DNA from: Campylobacterota bacterium
GTDB taxonomy: Bacteria > Campylobacterota > Campylobacteria > Campylobacterales > Sulfurovaceae
Direction of reading: 5' to 3'
NCBI GenBank assembly: GCA_015488875.1
Contig: WFMX01000260.1
Location: 1-5,889, forward strand
Length of the DNA stretch: 5,889 nucleotides
In this document: positions 1 through 5,889 of the stretch, piece by piece
Layout: the number at the start of each line of letters is the position of its first letter
How positions within the stretch are numbered: position 1 is the first letter of the stretch
The notes under the pieces: generated by a model
Seen by the model: only the letters and a program-made list of their open reading frames with translations
Database searches by the model: none
What the model was told of the DNA's origin: nothing
Position numbers and translations under genes: made by a program

Positions 1-1178
1 CTTCTGGAAGTACTGGCAAACCAAAGGGTGTACAGCACTCAAGTGCAGGATATATCCTCTGGGCTCAGATGACTATGGAGTGGGTATTTGACCTCAAAGA
101 GAACGATACATATTGGTGTACAGCAGATGTGGGTTGGATCACAGGACATACATATATAGTATATGGACCACTTGCAGCAGGGGCTACCACCGTGATGTTT
201 GAGGGTGTACCTACATATCCTGATGCAGGTAGATGCTGGAGTATGGTAGAGGAGTATCAGATCAACCAATTCTATACAGCACCTACAGCTATCAGATTGC
301 TACATAAGATGGGTGAAAATGAGCCAGAAAAGTATGACTTAAGCTCCCTCAGAGTACTGGGTACTGTCGGTGAACCTATAGATCCGCCTGCATGGAAATG
401 GTACTACGAGAAGATTGGTGGCTCCAATTGTGCATTGGTAGATACATATTGGCAGACGGAGACAGGTGGGCATATGATATCTCCACTTCCAGGTGCTACA
501 CCTATCAAACCAGCTTGTGCCACACTCCCACTACCAGGCATCATGGCAGAGGTGCTAGATGAAGGTGGCAACCCAGCCAAAGCAGGTGAGCAGGGTCTCA
601 TGTGTATCACCAAGCCTTGGCCGAGTATGATCCGTACCATATGGAACGACCCAGATAGATTTGTCAAGTCATATTTCGGTGATTGTACCAAAGATGGAAA
701 AGCAGTATACTTCACAGGTGACGGTGCTATAGTAGATGATGATGGATATATCACCATCACAGGTAGGACAGATGATGTCATCAATGTATCTGGTCATCGT
801 ATGGGTACGGCAGAGGTAGAAGCAGCTATCAAGAAGCATACCAATGTAGCCGCAGTAGCAGTAGTAGGCAAACCACACCCTATCAAAGGTGAAGGTATCT
901 TCGCATATGTAGTCCTAAAGAGTGAAGATACTGTAGCAGAAGAGATAGAGATGTCCCAAGAGATCAATGCTATCATCAAGCAAGAGATAGGAGCTATAGC
1001 CCTATGCGACTCTATGATATTTGTCCCTGACTTACCAAAGACAAGATCAGGCAAGATAATGAGAAGGATACTTAGAGCATTGGCAAAAGGTGAAAAAATC
1101 ACCCAAGACACCTCTACGCTAGAAGACCCATCTATAGTAGATACTATAGAAAATTGTTGCAAAAGTGCAGGATTGTAG
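1..1178 (+). CDS. acs: Acetyl-CoA synthetase (AMP-forming), C-terminal part, 5' end off the window
   Basis: Activates acetate with ATP to acetyl-AMP and then forms acetyl-CoA, a cytosolic entry of acetate into central metabolism. The reading frame is open from base 3 and gives 391 residues, about 60% of the usual ~650, so the N-terminal third lies upstream. Adenylate-forming family motifs appear in order: the phosphate-binding loop SGSTGKPKG (3-29), the YWQTETGG motif (447-470) whose Trp corresponds to the residue that limits the acyl pocket to acetate in Salmonella Acs (Trp414), the hinge region [15 protein letters not shown], and the C-terminal PKTRSGK (1035-1055). The lysine at 1053-1055 corresponds to the catalytic Lys that is reversibly acetylated in Salmonella Acs (Lys609). 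The segment GTAEVEAAI and the conserved C-terminal TSTLEDP also fit Acs rather than other acyl-CoA ligases. It ends at TAG 1176-1178. No U-tract terminator follows. The family call is very secure; regulation by acetylation is known for relatives only. Confidence 0.96.
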   Translation, partial: SGSTGKPKGVQHSSAGYILWAQMTMEWVFDLKENDTYWCTADVGWITGHTYIVYGPLAAGATTVMFEGVPTYPDAGRCWSMVEEYQINQFYTAPTAIRLLHKMGENEPEKYDLSSLRVLGTVGEPIDPPAWKWYYEKIGGSNCALVDTYWQTETGGHMISPLPGATPIKPACATLPLPGIMAEVLDEGGNPAKAGEQGLMCITKPWPSMIRTIWNDPDRFVKSYFGDCTKDGKAVYFTGDGAIVDDDGYITITGRTDDVINVSGHRMGTAEVEAAIKKHTNVAAVAVVGKPHPIKGEGIFAYVVLKSEDTVAEEIEMSQEINAIIKQEIGAIALCDSMIFVPDLPKTRSGKIMRRILRALAKGEKITQDTSTLEDPSIVDTIENCCKSAGL

Positions 1179-1255
1179 GCAACGAAGAGGACGGTAATGC
1201 CAATGAATTAGCGATGGGCACGGTGCTTTAGCTCCGTAAATTGAGGAGAGGCTAA
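1179..1255. other. Gene-free spacer after acs
   Basis: No intact gene is visible. A short open stretch in another frame runs across the acs stop and reads NEEDGNANELAMGTVL before TAG at 1229-1231, immediately on the left arm of the inverted repeat at 1225-1258. It has no start codon with a ribosome binding site. Its position against a hairpin could mean the tail of a lost mobile-element gene, but I do not recognise the peptide and it may be chance. Confidence 0.4.
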
Positions 1256-1258
1256 AGC
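1225..1258. repeat. Imperfect inverted repeat (8-bp arms GCTTTAGC / GCTAAAGC)
   Basis: The arms at 1225-1232 and 1251-1258 are perfect reverse complements. TCC at 1233-1235 can extend the stem by pairing with GGA at 1245-1247, leaving a three-base bulge (1248-1250) and a nine-base loop (1236-1244). No T-run follows on either strand, so it is not a standard intrinsic terminator, although it might still slow transcription leaving acs. It sits exactly where the decayed helicase-like fragment begins. Short GC-containing hairpins of this kind occur at the ends of IS200/IS605-type elements, so an element-end relic is possible, but no transposase is present to support it. Confidence 0.6.
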
Positions 1259-1570
1259 CATCTAGTCCAAAAAAAGGCTTACTACACATACAAGGATGCT
1301 AGGAGTACTGAGTTTGATAAAATCTCTGATCATCTATCATCTATCAAGCATACTCGTATATTGGTGGGTATTAGTACCGATAAAAGCACCTATGATGCGT
1401 CACAACTCATAAAAAAATTCTCCAAAGAGCAAGAGTATCAAAACTTTTTCTCTATGAAGCAACTCATCATAGAGAAAAAGATAGAGCTTCGTATCTCTGT
1501 CAATCGTGATGTCCACTCCAAAATGTATATAATGCGTAGCGAAGGACATCCTGATCATAGAGAAGTATAA
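1256..1570 (+). pseudogene. Fragment resembling the phospholipase D-like N-terminal region of a helicase-type protein
   Basis: The frame is open for about 104 codons from just after TAA 1253-1255 to TAA 1568-1570. It has no ATG until 1456 and no ribosome binding site before the internal TTG (1361) or GTG (1364), so it is unlikely to be translated as it stands. The translation contains RILVGISTD, then DASQLIKKF, then LRISVNRDVHSKMYIMR. The order of an 'RILVG' strand, a helical stretch and a strand ending in H-x-K (HSK, with Lys in the first half of an HKD motif) resembles the PLD-like domain that precedes the DEAD/SNF2 motor in many accessory bacterial helicases. The fragment stops just after the H-x-K strand, before the expected Asp and the GSSN-like segment, and all motor motifs are missing. 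Such proteins are often in accessory or restriction/defence loci. I read this as debris of a lost accessory gene. The domain call is from motif recognition only. Confidence 0.55.
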
Positions 1571-1656
1571 TGTCCGATAAGTGAGGATACAATACATATG
1601 AAATAATCTAAAAACCTATTTTATTGTGAGCGAGACAGTATAAAATAAAATATCCA

Positions 1657-1685
1657 TCAACAAATAAGAGATATTTAGATATAAT
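1657..1685 (+). promoter_or_regulatory. Probable sigma-70 promoter for gyrA
   Basis: A perfect TATAAT lies at 1680-1685, with TCAACA at 1657-1662 (4 of 6 matches to TTGACA) separated by 17 bases. The surroundings are strongly AT-rich. In Campylobacterota the -10 box dominates and the -35 is weak or replaced by periodic A/T tracts, which fits. Transcription would start near 1691-1693, giving a leader of about 50 bases before gyrA. The 1571-1650 stretch upstream is AT-rich and holds other weaker -10-like matches, so the choice is likely but not certain. Confidence 0.6.
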
Positions 1686-1702
1686 ATACTCTATTTTTTT
1701 GG

Positions 1703-1718
1703 AGCATAAATTTATGCT
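1703..1718. repeat. Perfect 16-base palindrome in the gyrA leader
   Basis: AGCATAAA followed directly by its reverse complement TTTATGCT. It sits about 10 bases downstream of the predicted transcription start and 16 bases before the AAGGAG ribosome binding site, just after a run of seven T (1694-1700). As DNA it could be a dimeric repressor site; as RNA it could form a 6-bp stem with an AATT loop. It is not followed by a U-run, so it is not a terminator for + strand transcripts. Function is unknown. Confidence 0.55.
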
Positions 1719-1733
1719 ACCATGAGAGCTATC

Positions 1734-1739
1734 AAGGAG
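1734..1739 (+). promoter_or_regulatory. Ribosome binding site of gyrA
   Basis: AAGGAG, four bases before the ATG at 1744. It is a strong match to the 16S anti-Shine-Dalgarno and fixes the gyrA start; spacing is at the short end. Confidence 0.85.
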
Positions 1740-1743
1740 TCAT

Positions 1744-4242
1744 ATGAGCGATCTATTTGAAGAGAGTGAAAATACAGAAGATGTACTGATAGAGGATAGT
1801 ATAAAGGCTAGTTACCTTGACTACTCTATGAGTGTAATTATCGGTAGGGCATTGCCAGATGCTAGAGATGGACTCAAGCCAGTCCATAGACGAATACTAT
1901 ATGCTATGAGTGAACTAAACCTATCCCATAGAAGTCCATATAAAAAATCAGCTCGTATAGTCGGTGATGTCATAGGTAAATACCACCCACATGGAGATAC
2001 TGCTGTGTATGATGCTCTTGTCCGTATGGCACAAGACTTCTCCATGAGAGAGCCTATCATAGATGGTCAAGGAAACTTCGGTTCTGTAGACGGTGACAAT
2101 GCAGCGGCTATGAGATATACAGAGGCTAGAATGTCAAAGATAGCTGAAGAGCTACTCCGAGATATAGACAAAGATACAGTGGACTTCGTAGCTAACTATG
2201 ATGATAGTATGAGTGAGCCAGATGTTTTGCCTAGTCGTCTGCCAAACTTGCTACTCAATGGTAGTTCGGGTATAGCCGTAGGTATGGCTACCAATATCCC
2301 ACCTCATAGACTAGATGAGCTTATAGAGGCTCTACTGATCCGTATAGATGATCCAGACTCGACTATAGAGGATCTAATGGGTGTAGTCAAGGGTCCTGAC
2401 TTTCCTACTGCTGGTGTGATATTTGGACGCAAGGGTATCACTGATGCTTATACGACAGGTAGAGGTCGGATAAAAGTCCGTGCCAAGGTGCATATAGAAC
2501 AGAAAGGTAGTAGAGAGGTCATCGTAGTGGATGAGCTACCATACCAAGTCAACAAATCTCGTCTCATAGAAAATATAGCTCAGTTAGTGAGAGATAAACA
2601 CATAGAAGGCATATCGGAGATCAGAGATGAGTCTGATAGAGAGGGTATCCGTGTCGTCATGGAGCTAAAGAGAGATGCTATGAGTGATATAGTCCTCAAT
2701 AACCTCTACAAATCTACTCAGATGCAGACTACATTTGGTATCATCATGTTGGCTATCGTCAACAAAGAGCCGAAGGTATTTAACCTCATGGAGCTGATGG
2801 ATCTGTTTCTCAACCATAGAAAAACGGTCATTATCAGAAGAACTATATTTGACTTAGAAAAAGCTAGAGCTAGAGCCCATATACTGGAAGGTCTCAAGAT
2901 AGCTATAGACAATATAGATGAAGTGATCCGTATCATCAGAGAGAGTGAAGATAGTGAGACAGCCAAATCATCACTCATGACTAAGTTTAGTCTATCAGAG
3001 ATACAAGCTACCGCTATACTAGAGATGAAACTCCGCCGTTTAGTAGGACTCGAGAGAGAGAAGATAGAGAATGAGCTAAATGAGCTCAGAGAGCTTATAG
3101 CATACCTAGAGAGTATCCTACAGAGTGAAGCACTCATCAACTCTATCATCCGTGAAGAGCTAGTAGAGATAGGTGACAACTTCAAAAGCAAAAGACGCAC
3201 AGAGATAGTAGATGATTATGACGATATAGATATAGAGGATCTCATACCAAATGAACCTATGGTCGTCACCATCACACATAGAGGATATATCAAACGAGTA
3301 GCAGTCAAGCAGTATGAGAAGCAAAAGAGAGGTGGCAAAGGCAAGATAGCAGTCACCACTTATGACGATGACTTCATCGAGAGGTTTTTTATATCTAGCA
3401 CTCATGATACCTTGATGTTCGTTACCGATAGAGGTCAATTGTATTGGCTAAAAGTCTATCGCATACCAGAGGGTAGCCGTACTGCCAAAGGCAAGGCAGT
3501 AGTAAATCTCATCAATCTCCAATCAGAGGAGAAGATCACAGCCATCATACCTACTACTGACTTCCATAGCGACAAAGGTTTGGTCTTTTTCACCAAAAAA
3601 GGAATAGTCAAGAGGACAAATCTAAGTGAATACTCAAACATCAGAAGTAATGGTGTAAGAGCTATAAACCTAGACGAGAGTGATGAGCTAGTAGAGTCTA
3701 AGATAGTACTTCCAGATACAAAATGGCTCTTCGTAGCGACAAAAAAAGGTCTATGTATTCGCTTTAAGGTAGAAGATGCCAGAGAGATAGGTAGGGTCGC
3801 TAGAGGTGTGACAGCTATCAAATTCAAGATAGAGGATGACTTCGTATGTGGTGCTACCACAATAGAGGATGAAAATGATGAGATTTTGATGATCAGTGAG
3901 AAGGGTCTAGGCAAACGAACCACAGCATCAGAGTATAGAGAGCAAAACAGAGCTGGAAAAGGTGTCATATCTATGAGACTTACACCAAAGACAGGTGATG
4001 TCGTAGGTGTGGTATTTGTCGAAGAAAGCAAAGATCTCATGTGTCTCACAAGCATAGGCAAGATGATCCGTGTAGATATGAATACTATCCGAAAAGCTGG
4101 ACGAAATACATCGGGTGTCAAAGTGGTAAATGTAGAGAAGAAAGACATAGTGGTGAGCGTAGCCAAGTGTCCAAAAGAAGAGCCAGATGAGATAATAGAT
4201 GAAAATTTGGAAAATTTAACTACAGGATTGATAGATGAGTAG
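1744..4242 (+). CDS. gyrA: DNA gyrase subunit A
   Basis: Breakage-reunion subunit of DNA gyrase (A2B2), which introduces negative supercoils using ATP hydrolysed by GyrB. The protein is 832 residues, a little shorter than E. coli (875) or Campylobacter jejuni (863). Early residues [28 protein letters not shown] are split across the conserved N-terminal start of the winged-helix domain. The quinolone-resistance region has Thr86 (1999-2001) and Asp90, the unmutated state usual in Campylobacter. The catalytic tyrosine is Tyr125 (2116-2118) in AMRYTEARM. The tower and coiled-coil region follows to about residue 480. The beta-pinwheel domain starts near residue 500 and opens with the GyrA box QKRGGKG (residues 527-533, 3322-3342), which marks gyrase rather than topoisomerase IV ParC. 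Repeated blade motifs follow, and an acidic tail occupies about residues 809-832. The start is fixed by AAGGAG at 1734. It lies behind its own probable promoter and overlaps asd by 8 bases, which suggests co-transcription. Confidence 0.98.
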   Translation: MSDLFEESENTEDVLIEDSIKASYLDYSMSVIIGRALPDARDGLKPVHRRILYAMSELNLSHRSPYKKSARIVGDVIGKYHPHGDTAVYDALVRMAQDFSMREPIIDGQGNFGSVDGDNAAAMRYTEARMSKIAEELLRDIDKDTVDFVANYDDSMSEPDVLPSRLPNLLLNGSSGIAVGMATNIPPHRLDELIEALLIRIDDPDSTIEDLMGVVKGPDFPTAGVIFGRKGITDAYTTGRGRIKVRAKVHIEQKGSREVIVVDELPYQVNKSRLIENIAQLVRDKHIEGISEIRDESDREGIRVVMELKRDAMSDIVLNNLYKSTQMQTTFGIIMLAIVNKEPKVFNLMELMDLFLNHRKTVIIRRTIFDLEKARARAHILEGLKIAIDNIDEVIRIIRESEDSETAKSSLMTKFSLSEIQATAILEMKLRRLVGLEREKIENELNELRELIAYLESILQSEALINSIIREELVEIGDNFKSKRRTEIVDDYDDIDIEDLIPNEPMVVTITHRGYIKRVAVKQYEKQKRGGKGKIAVTTYDDDFIERFFISSTHDTLMFVTDRGQLYWLKVYRIPEGSRTAKGKAVVNLINLQSEEKITAIIPTTDFHSDKGLVFFTKKGIVKRTNLSEYSNIRSNGVRAINLDESDELVESKIVLPDTKWLFVATKKGLCIRFKVEDAREIGRVARGVTAIKFKIEDDFVCGATTIEDENDEILMISEKGLGKRTTASEYREQNRAGKGVISMRLTPKTGDVVGVVFVEESKDLMCLTSIGKMIRVDMNTIRKAGRNTSGVKVVNVEKKDIVVSVAKCPKEEPDEIIDENLENLTTGLIDE

Positions 4243-5272
4243 ATATAGCATAGCAGTAGTAGGAGCTACAGGTGCGGTTGGTGAAGAGATATTTAGAGTG
4301 ATGGAGGAGTTGGATTTTCCTGTAGGTGAGCTACTTCCTTTGGCGAGTGCTAGATCAGCAGGTGAGCAGATAGAGTTTGCTGGCAAATCTATCCGAGTAG
4401 AGGAGTTGACCGAAGATGTTTTCGAAGGTAGAGATATAGATATAGCATTCTTCTCTGCTGGTGGCAGTATCTCTGAAAAATACGCCAAATATGCAGTAGA
4501 GGCTGGCGCGGTAGTCATAGACAATACTAGCTATTTCAGAATGGATCCAAATGTACCGTTGATAGTGCCAGAGGTCAACCCTGAAGATATAGCACTATGG
4601 AGAGAGAGTGGTATCATAGCCAACCCAAACTGCTCCACTATACAGATGGTGCAACTACTCAAACCTCTACATGATTTATATGGCATCAAGAGAGTAGATG
4701 TGAGTACATACCAAGCTACTAGTGGAGCAGGAAAAGAGGGTATGGAAGAGCTTGTCAAAGAGATGCAAGCATTTTTTGCCTTTAAGTTAGGCGAGTATAA
4801 ACCTGAAGCTTTTGCTCATCAGATAGCACTCAATGTCATACCTCATATAGATGTACCTCAAGAGAATGGATACACAAAAGAGGAGATGAAGATGATCAAT
4901 GAGACCAACAAAATCATGCATAGTGATTTCGCAGTCTCTGCTACTTGTGTACGAGTGCCAGTATTGAGAAGTCATAGCGAATCTATCACTATCACATTTG
5001 GTGAAGATGTCGATGTGGATGTCGATAGAGCTAGAGAGGTCTTGGCCAATTTTGAAAATGTAGAGTTGATAGATGATATGAATAACAATGAATACCCAAT
5101 GCCTATCACTACTACAGATACAGATATCACTGCCGTAGGTAGGGTGAGAAAAGATCTCTACTCCGACAATATCCTGCATATATGGGGTGTGGCAGATCAG
5201 ATACGAGTAGGTGCAGCCACCAACTCTATCCGTATAGCCCAAAAGTGGATCAAGCTTCAGGAGGACAATTAG
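4235..5272 (+). CDS. asd: Aspartate-semialdehyde dehydrogenase
   Basis: NADPH-dependent reduction of L-aspartyl-4-phosphate to L-aspartate-4-semialdehyde, the branch point to diaminopimelate/lysine, threonine and methionine, and so needed for peptidoglycan; cytosolic. The 345-residue length is typical. The N-terminal nucleotide-binding loop is VVGATGAVG (residues 8-16). The catalytic Cys133 lies in NPNCSTIQ, followed by Gln160 in [12 protein letters not shown], and Arg240 and His247 in [13 protein letters not shown]. The spacings Cys-Gln 27 and Arg-His 7 equal those of E. coli Asd (Cys135/Gln162, Arg267/His274). The ATG at 4235 lies inside the end of gyrA, with the stop of gyrA at 4240-4242. 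An AGGA at 4224-4227, seven bases upstream, serves as ribosome binding site. The 8-base overlap implies translational coupling with gyrA. It ends at TAG 5270-5272, which overlaps the next start. Confidence 0.97.
   Translation: MSRYSIAVVGATGAVGEEIFRVMEELDFPVGELLPLASARSAGEQIEFAGKSIRVEELTEDVFEGRDIDIAFFSAGGSISEKYAKYAVEAGAVVIDNTSYFRMDPNVPLIVPEVNPEDIALWRESGIIANPNCSTIQMVQLLKPLHDLYGIKRVDVSTYQATSGAGKEGMEELVKEMQAFFAFKLGEYKPEAFAHQIALNVIPHIDVPQENGYTKEEMKMINETNKIMHSDFAVSATCVRVPVLRSHSESITITFGEDVDVDVDRAREVLANFENVELIDDMNNNEYPMPITTTDTDITAVGRVRKDLYSDNILHIWGVADQIRVGAATNSIRIAQKWIKLQEDN
5259..5264 (+). promoter_or_regulatory. Ribosome binding site deciding the GTG start at 5272
   Basis: AGGAGG inside the last codons of asd, with seven bases to GTG at 5272. 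The frame is open further upstream to an ATG at 5182, but that would overlap asd by 91 bases and has no comparable site. The strong site and the homologous N-terminus (LERIFEGA) settle the start. Confidence 0.85.
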
Positions 5273-5784
5273 TGTTAGAGCGTATATTTGAGGGTGCTAT
5301 ATGGAGGAGTAGATTTATCGTCATATTGGCAGTCATATTTGGTCTCTTGGGTGCGATAGTGCTATTTGTCGTAGCCTCTATGGATATATGGAATGTAGCT
5401 GCCCATACATTTCATGTGATTTCCAACGGATTGCATCCAGATACATTTCACGAAGATGTAGTGTCGGGTATCATAGGAGCAGTTGATTTATATCTCATAG
5501 CTGTTGTGATGTTCATCTTTGCATTTGGTCTATATGAGCTATTTATCTCCGATATAGATGAAGCATCGGATGCCGAAAATCAAAGTCAGATACTAGCTAT
5601 ACACTCGCTAGATCAGCTCAAAGACAAGATAGCCAAAGTGATAGTGATGGTACTTGTAGTCAATTTCTTTCAGAGAGTTCTACATACACAGTTTACAACG
5701 CCACTAGAGATGTTGTACTTTGCACTATCTATCACAGCACTTTCGGTTGGATTGTACTTTTTGGGTAAAGTCGGAAAACATTAA
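5272..5784 (+). CDS. YqhA/UPF0114 family inner-membrane protein
   Basis: A 170-residue predicted integral membrane protein. The N-terminus LERIFEGAIWRSRF resembles the amphipathic start of E. coli YqhA (MERFLENAMYASRW). Four hydrophobic segments are visible at about residues 15-36, 66-92, 119-136 and 145-165. Family-like features are the acidic residue in the second segment (GAVDLYLIAVVMFIFAFG), then YELFISDIDEA, then the S-L-D-Q-L-K-D-K-I pattern leading into segment three. The biochemical role of the family is not established. The start is GTG at 5272, sharing one base with the asd stop (TAGTG) and preceded by AGGAGG; this argues for translation coupled to asd. hemE follows after 20 bases. 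Family membership is a confident call from pattern recognition; no function should be inferred from the neighbours beyond shared expression. Confidence 0.85.
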   Translation: MLERIFEGAIWRSRFIVILAVIFGLLGAIVLFVVASMDIWNVAAHTFHVISNGLHPDTFHEDVVSGIIGAVDLYLIAVVMFIFAFGLYELFISDIDEASDAENQSQILAIHSLDQLKDKIAKVIVMVLVVNFFQRVLHTQFTTPLEMLYFALSITALSVGLYFLGKVGKH

Positions 5785-5793
5785 TAGAATAAA

Positions 5794-5798
5794 AAGGA
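5794..5798 (+). promoter_or_regulatory. Ribosome binding site of hemE
   Basis: AAGGA, six bases before the TTG at 5805. It supports the TTG as the start codon; there is no ATG in frame until residue 21, inside the conserved substrate-binding motif. Confidence 0.75.
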
Positions 5799-5804
5799 TA
5801 TAAT

Positions 5805-5889
5805 TTGAGTAAAATATTTGTAGATGCTTGTCTAGGCAAAGAGACACCATACACGCCTGTATGGATGATGAGACAAGCGGGTAGATACC
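5805..5889 (+). CDS. hemE: Uroporphyrinogen decarboxylase, N-terminal 28 codons, 3' end off the window
   Basis: Removes the four acetate carboxyl groups of uroporphyrinogen III to give coproporphyrinogen III in haem synthesis; cytosolic. Only residues 1-28 are present, of a family usually about 340-350 long. The diagnostic signature [11 protein letters not shown] occupies residues 18-28; Arg23 and Arg27 match the substrate-carboxylate-binding arginines of human UROD (Arg37 and Arg41, same spacing). The length before the motif matches campylobacterial HemE. The start is TTG, preceded by AAGGA. The gene lies 20 bases behind the YqhA-like gene with no terminator between, so it is probably the fourth or later gene of the gyrA transcription unit. 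The identification is secure despite the truncation because the motif is highly specific. Confidence 0.93.
   Translation, partial: MSKIFVDACLGKETPYTPVWMMRQAGRY

Noticed and set aside
1331..1344. Tandem CATCTAT duplication
   Set aside because: Only two short copies within the coding relic; likely chance, with no array structure.
1528..1571. Two further perfect TATAAT matches (1528-1533 and 1566-1571) as gyrA promoters
   Set aside because: Both fall in the decayed coding fragment, more than 170 bases from gyrA. In such AT-rich DNA chance matches are expected. The match at 1680-1685 has the better position; the others cannot be fully excluded.
1616..1650. TTTTAT / ATAAAA inverted repeat as a terminator before the gyrA promoter
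   Set aside because: The stem is only about six A/T pairs around a loop of about 16 bases with no U-tract, too weak for an intrinsic terminator.
3456..4166. Long antisense open frame (236 codons) opposite the gyrA C-terminal region
   Set aside because: It mirrors the codon pattern of gyrA, has low-complexity Ser/Thr/Leu-rich composition and no recognisable motif or ribosome binding site. The other antisense frames over acs, gyrA and asd are the same kind of shadow.
5799..5804. TATAAT directly before the hemE start as a separate promoter
   Set aside because: Transcription would start inside the hemE coding sequence, past the TTG, and the bases overlap the spacing between ribosome binding site and start. 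It is best explained as AT-rich leader sequence.

Overview
The window reads as chromosomal sequence from a member of the Campylobacterota (formerly Epsilonproteobacteria). A Sulfurovum- or Sulfurimonas-like marine or sulfidic lineage is my best guess. This rests on heavy use of ATA (Ile), CTA (Leu) and AGA (Arg) codons, moderate-to-low GC, a GyrA whose quinolone-region and catalytic residues fall exactly at the Campylobacter numbering (Thr86, Asp90, Tyr125), and a tight asd / YqhA-type / hemE gene string. The genus is inference; no marker here fixes it.

Layout, all on the + strand. (1) Positions 1-1178 hold the C-terminal 60% of an acetyl-CoA synthetase (acs), cut by the window edge. (2) Positions 1179-1743 are a 565-base stretch without an intact gene. 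It holds an imperfect inverted repeat (1225-1258), a decayed fragment resembling the N-terminal phospholipase D-like part of a helicase-type protein (1256-1570), and then an AT-rich leader with a plausible sigma-70 promoter, a perfect 16-base palindrome and a strong ribosome binding site. (3) Positions 1744-4242 are a complete gyrA. (4) Positions 4235-5272 are a complete asd that overlaps the end of gyrA by 8 bases. (5) Positions 5272-5784 are a small four-helix membrane protein of the YqhA/UPF0114 family, starting at a GTG that shares one base with the asd stop codon. (6) From 5805 to the edge is the first 28 codons of hemE, starting at TTG.

gyrA, asd, the YqhA-like gene and hemE are joined by overlaps or a 20-base gap with no terminator visible between them, so they very probably form one transcription unit read from the promoter near 1680. 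Its members serve DNA supercoiling (GyrA), the aspartate-family branch to diaminopimelate, lysine, threonine and methionine (Asd), an unknown membrane role, and haem synthesis (HemE). They share no pathway; the common theme is growth-linked housekeeping.

I see no convincing undescribed system. The part most worth a second look is the gene-free stretch 1179-1743: the debris of a lost accessory gene, an inverted repeat with a possible mobile-element origin, and a palindrome in the gyrA leader.
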